From positions 1 to 42,284 of the forward strand of contig JAWVFT010000048.1 in the NCBI GenBank assembly GCA_033855775.1: 42,284 bases of DNA, given 5' to 3'. Origin of the DNA: DASVTR01 sp033855775 (GTDB taxonomy: Bacteria > Acidobacteriota > Blastocatellia > Pyrinomonadales > Pyrinomonadaceae). The translations under genes and the position numbers were made by a program. Under the pieces are notes generated by a model. That model was not told the origin of the DNA and did no database searches. It saw only the letters and a program-made list of their open reading frames with translations. This document shows, in pieces, positions 19,653 to 28,113 of this stretch (positions within the stretch are counted from its first letter, which is position 1; each line of letters starts with the position of its first letter).

Positions 19653-22583
19653 TCAGAGCGTCGGTTGAAAAAGAAACGAATTGAAGAAGAGGCGCGTCAT
19701 GTTGCGCCAGATGCCACGATAGTTTGGGTCTTCGCTGTAGAGCACGACATGGCCGCGCCCGGTCGGCTCCTCGAAGACGTAGGCCGCGCCGCGCAGCAGT
19801 CGCTCCGTGTTATTCGGCCAGATGAAGCCCGCGATGCGCAGCGGTTGCTTGTTATCGGCGGTGAAGACGACGGCGTTCGTGCCTTCCTTCGATGGACGGA
19901 AGAAGTAGCCTGAGTCAATCAAGACCGGAAGCTCTGCTTCCTCGTAGCCGTAAGTAAGCGGCGTCGTGCGGTCAACGGTCGCGCGCAGGATGGCTCCGGG
20001 GATGGCTTCCGGCACACGGCCGCGCCGCGCCGAGGGCGACGCAATCGGCGGCAAGACGGGCGCGGCGCCTTCCATCTTCTCCGTTTGATTTATCTCTTCG
20101 CGACGCTGCTCCGTGGCCGTCTGTCCGAGGCTGCGTTTGTCGCGCGCCGCGGCGATGCGTTCGCTTGCGTTGGCGGCAGCGGCGGGCGTTTCGGGCGTCG
20201 GCGTTGGAGTCGGCGCAGGCTCTTCCGTGGCTTGATTGGTTAGGTCATCGTCGTCGCTGCCGATGAGCCGCGATGAAGTGAGATTGACATCCTTGAGGGC
20301 CGCGAAGACGGCTGCGCCCTTGATGCAGATGAGCGTCCCGCCGCGCTCGCACCAAGCGCGCAAGGTTTCAACTCCGCCTTTGCCGAAGGCCGCAGAGTAT
20401 TGTCCAGGCGAGCCGTCGGGCAGGATGATGACGTTGTAGCGGTCAAGCTCCGCGCGCTTGAGATTGGCAATCGTCATCGGCGTGAACGAGACGCCGTAGC
20501 GGTCGAAGAGCCACCACAAAGAGCCGTAGCTCGTCTGGCTGACGCCTTCGTCCGCGACGACGACGATGCGCGGCGTCTTTAACGAGACGACATTTTCCGA
20601 GCCGATGTTGGTTTCGCCGGATTCCGTGAACGCGCTGTTGACGGCCGTCACGTCAACGCCCGTCTCTCGCGCCAGACGCGGGACGGCTTCGTGCAGCGAA
20701 TCAGGATTGCGCGAGACGCGCGCGACCATCGTGCCGCGCGGCCAAGCGCGCCCGCCCGCCGTCAGCGTGCGCGTTGCGACGGCAATCCGAAAGCCTTCTT
20801 GCTGAAGGCGAACGGCCAGCGAGGCTGCGCCGTCGCGTTCGTATGGAATGATGTAAGCGACGCTGGCGCGGCCCGTCACGTTGCCCGGCAAAGGGGCGAG
20901 CCAAACATTGCCACGCGCTCGCGCAGCTTTCGCTTCGTCAACTTCGTAAAGCTGCCGCCACAGTTGACCCTTGAACTCTACGGCGTCCTCCGTCCAGTAT
21001 GCCTCGACGCCGAAGGCCAGCGGCAAAGACCAGGCCGTGATGTCGTAAAAACCGTAGTCTTCCTTTGAAGCGCTGCGCCCGCGCCGCTCGTTGCGAGCGA
21101 AGCGAGCCAGTTGCTCTTTGTCAAAGGCGGCGTCCTGCTCCGTGTTCGGCTCAAGCAGAGCCTTCGCCAGACGCTTCTGCGGTTGCGCCAGTTCGACGAC
21201 GTAAGAGCCAGCCGGAAACTCGCGGCTCGCGCTCGCCGTTGAGTTGAGATAACTGTGCGCGCTGGTCGAACGAAAAGCTTCCGTGGCGGTGACGACTTCG
21301 ATGCCTGCCTGCCGCAGGATTCCGGCCAGTTCCGCGGTCTTGTTGGGGTCGCGCCCCGGCAGGAGCACGACGCGCTTCATCCTTTCGCTGCGTCCCTCTT
21401 CAATCGCGCGGCGTTTGAACTCGTAGTAATCGAGCAGGCGTTCGGAGCGATTGCGCGCAGCCGTCTCAAGCGTCGTCAGCGAAGCGACGAAGTGCTTGGC
21501 GATGCCTGAGCGGAGCGTGACGATGGTGTCGTCGTCGCGCTTCCAGTTGATGCCCTTGAAGCCGCCGCCGTCCGTTTCGTAAGTCATGCCGGTCGCGCCG
21601 TTCAGGCTCGGCCATGAATCCCAGTAGCCTGGATAGAAGAGGTCGAAGACATCGCGGACGTAGAAGTCCCAGTTGCGCGCGTCGAACTGCGCGGCGTTGG
21701 CCCGCCCGAAGACTGCCAGCCAGCGCGCGGTCGGCTCCGGCGGCAAATTCGGATTGATGGGCAATGCCGCCGGCGGAAAGAAGAACTGCGACGGCTGGCC
21801 GTGATGGTCGACGAAGACCTGCGGATTCCATTCGAGATAGGCGCGCTGCACGTTGCGCGTCTCGACTTGCGTCGAAGCGATGTTGTCGCGGTTGAGGTCG
21901 AAGCGATAATGATTGACGCGCCCGTAAACAGACCAGGGCTCGCGGTGCTCAGCCGCCAAAGGCTCCGGGTTGCCCATGCCGATGGAGTTGTACCATGTGA
22001 CGAAACGCTCGTGGCCGTCCGGGTTGGCGCAGACGTTGATGAGAGCGACGCTGTTCTTCAGGATGTCGAGCGTCGCGGGCTCGTTCGAGGCGGCGAGTTG
22101 ATAGACGACCTGCATCATCGCTTCAAAGGAAGCGGACTCGTTGCCGTGAATCGTGTAGTTGAGCCAGACGACGACGGGCGTGTTCGTCATCAATCGTTGA
22201 GCTTCCGCGGGGGCAAGCGAGCGCGGGTCTGCGAGGCGCGCGATGTTGCGTTTTATCTCGTCGAGCCGCGCGATGTTTTCCGGCGCACTGATGGCGACCA
22301 GATGCATCAGGCGATGCTCGTTCGTCTCGCCGATGTCCATCACGCGCACTCTGTCGGGCGCGGCCTGCGCTATCTTTTCCAGCGCTCGCTCCATCTGCGA
22401 GTAGTTGGTGTGAAACTCGCCCACGTCGTAACGCAACAACGCGGACGGGCGCGGGACGGCTTCACGAAAGGGGCCGCGCGCGTAAAAATCGAAGCGCGAA
22501 TCGTCGCGTTGAGCGCGCGTGAACGAAGGACAGAGCAGGAGCAGCAACGCCAGTGTGGCGAACAAACGGCCAGTCGAAATCAT
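19653..22583 (-). CDS. Secreted M14-family zinc carboxypeptidase with GATase-like C-terminal region
   Basis: An exported metallopeptidase of 976 residues from the ATG at 22583, chosen because it gives a good signal peptide (MISTGRLFATLALLLLLC, cleavage near FTRAQ). The M14 zinc site is visible as H146-x-x-E149 (TIHGNESAS) and His260/261 (DHHGQPSQ). NPDGHERF and DLNRD substrate motifs lie between them, and a later TYETDGGG probably carries the catalytic glutamate. After the peptidase domain comes a long C-terminal part with a GATase-like segment (LRAWCERGGTLICIKGAAV) and a TPTPTPETPAAAA linker. It probably digests peptides outside the cytoplasm. An in-frame extension to a GTG at 22709 was rejected for lack of a signal. 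Confidence 0.87.
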   Translation of the reverse strand: MISTGRLFATLALLLLLCPSFTRAQRDDSRFDFYARGPFREAVPRPSALLRYDVGEFHTNYSQMERALEKIAQAAPDRVRVMDIGETNEHRLMHLVAISAPENIARLDEIKRNIARLADPRSLAPAEAQRLMTNTPVVVWLNYTIHGNESASFEAMMQVVYQLAASNEPATLDILKNSVALINVCANPDGHERFVTWYNSIGMGNPEPLAAEHREPWSVYGRVNHYRFDLNRDNIASTQVETRNVQRAYLEWNPQVFVDHHGQPSQFFFPPAALPINPNLPPEPTARWLAVFGRANAAQFDARNWDFYVRDVFDLFYPGYWDSWPSLNGATGMTYETDGGGFKGINWKRDDDTIVTLRSGIAKHFVASLTTLETAARNRSERLLDYYEFKRRAIEEGRSERMKRVVLLPGRDPNKTAELAGILRQAGIEVVTATEAFRSTSAHSYLNSTASASREFPAGSYVVELAQPQKRLAKALLEPNTEQDAAFDKEQLARFARNERRGRSASKEDYGFYDITAWSLPLAFGVEAYWTEDAVEFKGQLWRQLYEVDEAKAARARGNVWLAPLPGNVTGRASVAYIIPYERDGAASLAVRLQQEGFRIAVATRTLTAGGRAWPRGTMVARVSRNPDSLHEAVPRLARETGVDVTAVNSAFTESGETNIGSENVVSLKTPRIVVVADEGVSQTSYGSLWWLFDRYGVSFTPMTIANLKRAELDRYNVIILPDGSPGQYSAAFGKGGVETLRAWCERGGTLICIKGAAVFAALKDVNLTSSRLIGSDDDDLTNQATEEPAPTPTPTPETPAAAANASERIAAARDKRSLGQTATEQRREEINQTEKMEGAAPVLPPIASPSARRGRVPEAIPGAILRATVDRTTPLTYGYEEAELPVLIDSGYFFRPSKEGTNAVVFTADNKQPLRIAGFIWPNNTERLLRGAAYVFEEPTGRGHVVLYSEDPNYRGIWRNMTRLFFNSFLFQPTL

Positions 22584-22747
22584 CGCTTGGTCAAGCTTTC
22601 TATTTACCGGCGAGTATGCTAAAGACAGTAAGGATATTACCTTGCTTTCGATTCCATTCACAAATCTTGTGGTTCGCATTAAACCTCGCTCGCCCGCAGG
22701 ACGTATCACTCATTCCCGACAGCGTAAACTAGTAGCTCTCTTGCGAG

Positions 22748-22984
22748 ATGAGCGGAGATAAGCCGGAGAGGGATGAAAGGGTCATGGCTCTGAAAGAAGA
22801 CAGATGCCCGCATTGCGGCGAAGGACAATTGCGTAAGTGGTACGAGTTGAACGCGGAGGAGCACGAGGTCGTGCGCCGCCTGCCCGGAACGGCGGACTAC
22901 GCCTTCCGCGAGCGCGTCATGATGCATAGATGGTGCAACCTCTGCTGGCACGAAGAGACGACGCAAACGCCGCGCAACGCTTGA
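22748..22984 (+). CDS. Small zinc-ribbon protein
   Basis: A protein of 78 residues with two CxxC pairs, Cys20/Cys23 in CPHCGEGQL and Cys63/Cys66 in WCNLCWHEE, which should bind one zinc. Forty residues lie between the pairs. A second in-frame ATG at 22784 has AAAGGG just upstream and would give a 66-residue protein that keeps the ribbon; it may be the real start. The gene diverges from the M14 gene, and its stop touches the left arm of the octamer hairpin at 22983. No specific function is known; such proteins often bind nucleic acid or serve as adaptors. Confidence 0.65.
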   Translation: MSGDKPERDERVMALKEDRCPHCGEGQLRKWYELNAEEHEVVRRLPGTADYAFRERVMMHRWCNLCWHEETTQTPRNA

Positions 22985-23105
22985 CGCAGCGACACGGCGA
23001 CACGGGGACGCGGAGACATAACGAAGCAACTGCTTCAACATGCGTTGTCGTATTCTCGCGTCGTCGTTTTCTTTTCGCCGCGTCGCCGCGTCTCCGTGTC
23101 ACGCC
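22983..23105. repeat. Octamer-armed hairpin element between the zinc-ribbon gene and glnE
   Basis: The left arm (22983-23015) is tandem octamers GACGCAGC, GACACGGC, GACACGGG, GACGCGGA. The right arm (23076-23105) carries complementary octamers (CGCCGCGT, CGCCGCGT, CTCCGTGT). The left end overlaps the stop of the zinc-ribbon gene and the right end overlaps the stop of glnE. It is the same family as 13302-13501. Confidence 0.8.
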
Positions 23106-26089
23106 TTCGTTATCCTGTCGTAGGCGGCGCGGACGCTTGCCATGCGCTCGTTGAGGTCTGTGATGAGAGCGGCGGATGATGGATAGTCGAGGCGCGCGGC
23201 GATGTCGCGCAGGGCCGGATGCTCGGCTGCCGGAAGACGCGCCGAACGACCAATAACGAGCCGCAGGCAATGGTCGAGCGAACGCAGCAGAGCGTAGCCG
23301 TCATGCATCGCAGCGTAGTCCTGCTCGCTCAGGGAGCCAGCCACGCGCAGGCGTTCGAGCGTGACGGGCGTCGAGCGCGATGCGCCTTCATCCTGCACGT
23401 CGTCGCGCAGTTGCAAATAGCGCGTGGCGAAATACACGTCGAGCATTCCGCCCGCCCCGAATTTAATCTCCACTGCGCCGCGCCGTCGCTCACGCGCCCG
23501 CTCATGCTCAAGCCGCTCACGCACGCGCCGCGTCTCCGCTCTCAATAGCTCCGCATCCGCGCTTCGCGCCGCTTGATGAATAATCGAGCGAGCCTCGCTT
23601 TCAACCTGCGAGCCGAGCGCGAGCGCGCCCGCCGCCGCGCGCAGCTTAACGTAAGCGAGCCATTCCCATGGCGCGGCGCGCTCTTGAAGGTAGCGCGTGA
23701 AGGCTCGCGCGCCCACGCACGTCGGCCCGTTGCGCCCGTCGGGTCGCAGGCGCAGGTCAACGCGATAGAGCGAGCCGTCGCGCGTCAGGCTTGAGAGAGC
23801 AGCGACCAGCAGTTCGCCAAAGCGCGCGTAGGCTTCCGCGTGGTCTAGAGTTGGAATCGGCGCAGGCTGCGTCTCGTCATAGACCAGGACGACATCCAGG
23901 TCGGAGCCGTAATCCATGCCGCCGCCGCCGAGACGACCCAAGCCGAGGACGGCCACGCGCGGCTCCGCCGCAAGCTTCATGTAACGCCGCTCCATCTCGC
24001 GCCGTGCGATGAGGCACGCCGCGTCGAGGCTGGCGGCGGCCAGTTCCGTCTGCCGCGCGTTGGCCTCGCGCATGGCGATTCGGCCCGCCGCATCCTGCGC
24101 TCCAATCTCTATGAGCAAGGCGGCCCACGCGCGGCGCAAGGTAGCCAACTCCGCGCGAAAGCTCTCTTCGCCTTCGACGGCCGAGCGAAGTGACGCGCCG
24201 TAGTCGCGCTCGCTCGCCGCGCCCGCGCTGCCTCCCGGCAAGGCTCTAATCAGCAAAGGATTATTCGCCAGCATCTCTCCGAAAAATTCGGACGCGCCGC
24301 ACAAACGAACGAGCGCGCAGAGTTTCTCATCCGTCAACTCTTCCCGAATCGTTGACTTATCGAGCGACGAAGCGATGCGGGCCGTCAACTGCAAAGCGCG
24401 GCGCGGATTGAGTGACGCCTTCGCCGCCGCGCGCAAGCTCTGCTCAAGAGCCTTGACGGCTTCCGTCTCTTCGGCGCCTGCCGCCGCGTTGTGCGCCGCG
24501 AAGATGACGGCGAGGCTCAAAGTGTCAGGCTGCTCAACGGTCTGTTCGCGTTCGCTGACGAATCCCGGCGTGTCCTTCGTCAAAGCGTCAGCGTCTTTCG
24601 TCGCGGCGTTCGCGCTCTTCATCGCGGCTGCTTCATCATCGTTCGCGCGCGTCTCAGCGCTCGCTTCCATGACTTCGCTTGAGCCTTCGTCAGGCTCGCC
24701 GAAGACACGCTCGTAGGCGGCGCGCACGTTCGTCGTGTGTTGGCGCAAGGCGCGGTCAAACTCGTCCGTCGCCGCTTCGCCTTTGAAGCTCATGCGACGG
24801 GCGACGAGCGCGCGGCGGGTCGGCTCGTCAGTAACGGAATGAGTTTGCAGGCCGTGCTCCATTTGCAGGCGATGCTCCAACATGCGCAGGAAGAGATACG
24901 CATCGGAAAGCTCCGTGCGTTCGCGCTCGGTGATGAGATGACGGTCGGCGAGGCGCCCCAGACTGATGAGCGTGTGCGCGGCGCGCAGCCATTGGTCGCG
25001 CCCTCCGTGCGCCAGTTGCAGAGCTTGAGCGATGAACTCTATCTCGCGTATGCCGCCGCGCCCGAGCTTGACGTTGAAGCCGCCGCTGTCGCGCGTGTGC
25101 TGGCGATCAATCTTCTGCTTGGCGAGTTGGACTTGCGCGAGGGCGTGCGCCACAGTCTCTTCCTGGCCATAGATGCGATGAAGCACGCGCTCATGAAAGC
25201 GCGCGTAGAGCGCGGCTGAGCCTGCGGCGGCGCGCGAGCGTATCAGGGCTTGCAACTCCCAGGCGTGCGCCGTCTCGCGGTAGTAACGCACGGCTTCACT
25301 GAGCGACGAAGCGAGCGCGCCGTCGCGCCCGTAGGGACGCAGCCGCAAGTCAACGCGATAGGCCGCGCCCTCGCCCGCGGGCTGCCCGACGATACGCGCG
25401 ATTCTTTCAGCCAGCTTGATGAAATACTCTCGATTGGTCGTTTCGCCGCGCGTCCCCTTGCCTGTCGTCACGCCGTCGTCGGAATAAAGAAAGAGCAAAT
25501 CTATATCGGAGGCGTAGTTCAACTCGTGCGAGCCGAGTTTGCCGAGGGCGACGATGCAGAAGCTCGCGGCTCGTGTGCGCCCGCGCGCGTCCGTGCATTG
25601 CGGCGCTCCGTGCTTGTTCTCCAAGTCCTGCCGCGCAAGACTCAAGGCATATTCGAGGGCGGCGTCCGCGAGGTTCGAGAGTTGCTCCGTCGTCTCGATG
25701 AGCGTGCTTGAGCGGCGTATGTCGTGTAGGTAGATGCGCAGCAGTTCGCGGCGACGAAAGCGCGCGAGCAAGGCGTGCGCGTCGAGTTGCGAATTGGTCA
25801 AAGCGAAACGCGCCAGAGCTTCTCCGAACTCCTCGCGTGTCCTGACGCGCGTTTGCCCGCGCTCGCGCGCGAGCCATGATAAATAGTCGGCGTGCTGCGC
25901 CAGGGTCGTCGCCAGCAGCGGACTCCATGCGGCCAGAGCCAGCGCGTCGGAAAGCAGTCCGGGGTCGCGCAAGAGAGTTTTGACGGCGCGCGGATGCTCG
26001 GTCGCCAGCCGCTCGATGAAGAGGCGCGAGCCTTCGGCATCCGGCAGGTCGCGCGCGAGCGATTCGATTTTTTGGTCAAACTCGGTCAA
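23099..26089 (-). CDS. glnE: Bifunctional glutamine synthetase adenylyltransferase/adenylyl-removing enzyme
   Basis: A cytoplasmic regulator of glutamine synthetase, 996 residues. It adds AMP to a tyrosine of GlnA when nitrogen is plentiful and removes it when scarce. Both nucleotidyltransferase domains are visible: an N-terminal de-adenylylating domain with YASDIDLLFLYSD near residue 193, and a C-terminal adenylylating domain with YGSDLDVVLVYDE near residue 727. The two are joined by a helical region. A variable linker of about 60 residues (about 455-515) is rich in Ala, Glu and Thr. The start is a TTG at 26089 with no strong ribosome site. It lies downstream of glnA, separated by a perfect 27-bp-armed hairpin. 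Confidence 0.93.
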   Translation of the reverse strand: MTEFDQKIESLARDLPDAEGSRLFIERLATEHPRAVKTLLRDPGLLSDALALAAWSPLLATTLAQHADYLSWLARERGQTRVRTREEFGEALARFALTNSQLDAHALLARFRRRELLRIYLHDIRRSSTLIETTEQLSNLADAALEYALSLARQDLENKHGAPQCTDARGRTRAASFCIVALGKLGSHELNYASDIDLLFLYSDDGVTTGKGTRGETTNREYFIKLAERIARIVGQPAGEGAAYRVDLRLRPYGRDGALASSLSEAVRYYRETAHAWELQALIRSRAAAGSAALYARFHERVLHRIYGQEETVAHALAQVQLAKQKIDRQHTRDSGGFNVKLGRGGIREIEFIAQALQLAHGGRDQWLRAAHTLISLGRLADRHLITERERTELSDAYLFLRMLEHRLQMEHGLQTHSVTDEPTRRALVARRMSFKGEAATDEFDRALRQHTTNVRAAYERVFGEPDEGSSEVMEASAETRANDDEAAAMKSANAATKDADALTKDTPGFVSEREQTVEQPDTLSLAVIFAAHNAAAGAEETEAVKALEQSLRAAAKASLNPRRALQLTARIASSLDKSTIREELTDEKLCALVRLCGASEFFGEMLANNPLLIRALPGGSAGAASERDYGASLRSAVEGEESFRAELATLRRAWAALLIEIGAQDAAGRIAMREANARQTELAAASLDAACLIARREMERRYMKLAAEPRVAVLGLGRLGGGGMDYGSDLDVVLVYDETQPAPIPTLDHAEAYARFGELLVAALSSLTRDGSLYRVDLRLRPDGRNGPTCVGARAFTRYLQERAAPWEWLAYVKLRAAAGALALGSQVESEARSIIHQAARSADAELLRAETRRVRERLEHERARERRRGAVEIKFGAGGMLDVYFATRYLQLRDDVQDEGASRSTPVTLERLRVAGSLSEQDYAAMHDGYALLRSLDHCLRLVIGRSARLPAAEHPALRDIAARLDYPSSAALITDLNERMASVRAAYDRITKA

Positions 26090-26157
26090 GACGGAAATAT
26101 ATTAACTGTCTCTGCGCGATGCGTGCCAGTTGCTCGGCGCGATTGAAAAGAAGTCTT

Positions 26158-26237
26158 ACTCGAAAGGCGCAAAGGCGCAAAGAACGAAGAGACAAATTAT
26201 CTCCTCCTGCTTCTTTGCGCCTTTGCGCCTTTCGAGT
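26158..26237. repeat. Perfect 27-bp inverted repeat with octamer arms between glnA and glnE
   Basis: The arms at 26158-26184 and 26211-26237 are perfect reverse complements (27 of 27) around a 26-base loop. Each arm is built from AAAGGCGC-type octamers. Transcribed from the glnA promoter it would form a very stable RNA hairpin between the glnA and glnE coding regions. Confidence 0.93.
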
Positions 26238-26251
26238 GAAAAGCTTGTGGC

Positions 26252-27676
26252 TTAGATGTCGAAGTACATCCCGAACTCCAAAGGATGCGGGCGCATCCTG
26301 AGCGGCTGAATCTCCTTCTCGCGCTTGTAGCTAATCCAGCGTTCGATTAGCTGCGTCGTGAAGACATCGCCCTTGAGCAGGAAGGCGTGGTCGGCTTCCA
26401 GAGCTTTCAAAGCTTCGTCGAGCGAGCCGGGCAAACTCGGCACGTCCTTCAAGGCTTCGGGCGAGAGGTCGTAAATGTCCTTGTCGAGCGGTTGGCCGGG
26501 GTCAATCCGATTCTGAATGCCGTCAAGCCCCGCGAGCAGCATCGCGGAGAACGCGAGGTAAGCATTGCACGACGGGTCTGGCGGACGAAACTCCAAGCGC
26601 TTCTGCTTCGGGTTGGTCGAGAACATCGGAATGCGAATCGCGGCCGAACGATTGCGCGCCGAGTAAGCCAGATTCACGGGAGCCTCAAAGCCGGGGACGA
26701 GCCGCTTGTAGCTGTTAGTGGTCGGGGCGGCAAAGGCGACGACCGCCGCCGCGTGCTTCAAGAGCCCGCCGATGTAAAACTTCGCCATCTCGGAAAGCCC
26801 CGCGTATTCGTCTCCGGCAAAGAGCGGCTTCTCATCTTTCCAGAGCGATTGGTGGCAATGCATCCCTGAGCCGTTGTCGCCGTAGAGCGGCTTCGGCATG
26901 AAGGTCGCGGCCTTGCCGTACATGTAAGCCGTGTTGCGCACGACGTACTTGAAGAGTTGCAGGTTGTCGGCGGTGCCTAACAAGGTGGAGAAACGAAAGT
27001 CAATCTCACACTGCCCGGCGGTGGCGACCTCGTGGTGATGACACTCGACGTTGATGCCGACCTCGCCGAGCGTCAGAGACATCTCCGAGCGCAAATCGCT
27101 CAGGCTGTCCGCGGGCGGCACCGGCACGTAGCCCTCTTTGGCGCGGATGCGATAGCCCAGATTCGAGCCGCCGAACTCGTCCGCGTCGCGCCCGCTGTTC
27201 CAGTGTCCTTCGTCCGAATCGACGGTGAAGCCTGCGGAGTTTTGGTTGTTGTGAAACTTCACAGAGTCGAAGACGAAGAACTCTGCTTCGGGGCCGAAGA
27301 AGACCGTATCGGCCAAGCCTGTAAACTTCAGATAACTCTCGGCGCGCGTCGCCACCGAGCGTGGGTCGAAGGGATAGCCCTCTTTCGTTATCGGGTCAAC
27401 GGCGTTGGCGATGAAACAAACGGTCGGCTCTTCGGCAAACGGATCCATCCAATAGCGCGAAGGGTCCGGCACGAGCAACATATCCGACTCGTTAATCGCC
27501 GCCCAGCCACGCAAAGACGAAGCATCGAAACCGAAGCCGTCTTCAAAAGAGTCTTCGGAAAGCTGGCTGATGGGAAAGGTCAAGTGATGCCAGGCGCCGG
27601 GCAAATCCGTGAAGCGAACCGACACGAATTTGGCCTCCTGTTCGCCGACATACTTCATGGCCGTTTTTGCGTTCAT
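26252..27676 (-). CDS. glnA: Glutamine synthetase type I
   Basis: The ammonia-assimilating enzyme, making glutamine from glutamate, ammonia and ATP; 474 residues, normal for GSI. Visible motifs are the beta-grasp start (FVSVRFTDLPGAWHHLT), metal-binding FGPEAEFFVFD, GSGMHCHQSLW, the KRLVPGFEAPVNLAYSARNRSAA ATP region and the adenylylation site KDIYDLSPE with Tyr402. The conserved tyrosine fits control by the neighbouring glnE. The ATG at 27676 is chosen for AGGAG six bases upstream. An in-frame 65-codon extension to 27871 runs across the promoter and was rejected. Transcription should start from the consensus promoter at 27822-27849, leaving a leader of roughly 140 bases. Confidence 0.96.
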   Translation of the reverse strand: MNAKTAMKYVGEQEAKFVSVRFTDLPGAWHHLTFPISQLSEDSFEDGFGFDASSLRGWAAINESDMLLVPDPSRYWMDPFAEEPTVCFIANAVDPITKEGYPFDPRSVATRAESYLKFTGLADTVFFGPEAEFFVFDSVKFHNNQNSAGFTVDSDEGHWNSGRDADEFGGSNLGYRIRAKEGYVPVPPADSLSDLRSEMSLTLGEVGINVECHHHEVATAGQCEIDFRFSTLLGTADNLQLFKYVVRNTAYMYGKAATFMPKPLYGDNGSGMHCHQSLWKDEKPLFAGDEYAGLSEMAKFYIGGLLKHAAAVVAFAAPTTNSYKRLVPGFEAPVNLAYSARNRSAAIRIPMFSTNPKQKRLEFRPPDPSCNAYLAFSAMLLAGLDGIQNRIDPGQPLDKDIYDLSPEALKDVPSLPGSLDEALKALEADHAFLLKGDVFTTQLIERWISYKREKEIQPLRMRPHPLEFGMYFDI

Positions 27677-27821
27677 ACTAATCTCCTGAGTTGTGTAGGG
27701 AGTGTTGGGTCTACAGTCCGCGCTGCCTGAATCGGCAGAGCGGTTGGATTTGAAAATCGCGTGTGGTGTGCCGTGCGAGCGTGCGTTAATGCCATAGCGG
27801 CCAGCGCGTAAAAAGCTTTGC

Positions 27822-27849
27822 ATTATAGTGCTGTCTGGCTTTCTGTCAA
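27822..27849 (-). promoter_or_regulatory. Consensus sigma-70 promoter for glnA
   Basis: Read on the - strand it is TTGACA (27849-27844), a 16-base spacer, then TATAAT (27827-27822): both hexamers are perfect. Spacing is one short of the optimum. It lies about 146 bases before the glnA ATG. The leader holds a CTGCC/GGCAG stem (near 27722-27741). Confidence 0.88.
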
Positions 27850-27873
27850 GGTTTTCGCTGCAAACAAGCAATC

Positions 27874-27924
27874 GCGCGCCCCGCGCCGAAAGCCCTTTTC
27901 AGGGCTTAAACCTCTCTGGCGCGC
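27874..27924. promoter_or_regulatory. Nested double dyad in the glnA-speA divergent region
   Basis: An outer GCGCGCC/GGCGCGC pair (27874-27880 with 27918-27924) encloses an inner perfect AAGCCCT-TTTC-AGGGCTT hairpin (27890-27907). It sits 25 bases upstream of the glnA -35 box and before the candidate speA promoter. This suits an operator or an insulating hairpin; no T-tract follows on either strand. Confidence 0.5.
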
Positions 27925-27968
27925 TGACTTAACCGTTTTCATGCCTCACTCGCAAAAAAAAATAGTTA

Positions 27969-27997
27969 TTGTCCGACCCCGCATTTTCTGTTACATT
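27969..27997 (+). promoter_or_regulatory. Candidate promoter for the speA operon
   Basis: TTGTCC (27969-27974), a 17-base gap and TACATT (27992-27997) preceded by TG make a moderate extended -10 promoter. It lies about 115 bases before the speA start. With the glnA promoter and the nested dyad it accounts for most of the 437-base gap between glnA and speA. Confidence 0.4.
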
Positions 27998-28113
27998 TGC
28001 GCGCCTAGTGTTCCAACCATGACATTCCGCTTCGACACGAACGCAGGGGCGAGGCTCGCCTCACGGACAAGGGGCCTGCACACAGTTTGGCGGGCAAAGC
28101 AGGAGACCGCGCA

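Noticed and set aside
27721..27780. tRNA(Leu/Ser)-like stretch (GAATCGGCAGAGCGGTTGGATTTGAAAATC) on the + strand
   Set aside because: The D-arm and anticodon-like parts resemble a tRNA, but no T-arm GTTCRANNC, no matching acceptor stem and no closed anticodon stem could be found. It lies antisense to the glnA leader.
27677..27871. 65-residue N-terminal extension of glutamine synthetase
   Set aside because: It would be translated across the perfect promoter, lacks similarity to GlnA, and the ATG at 27676 has a strong ribosome site.
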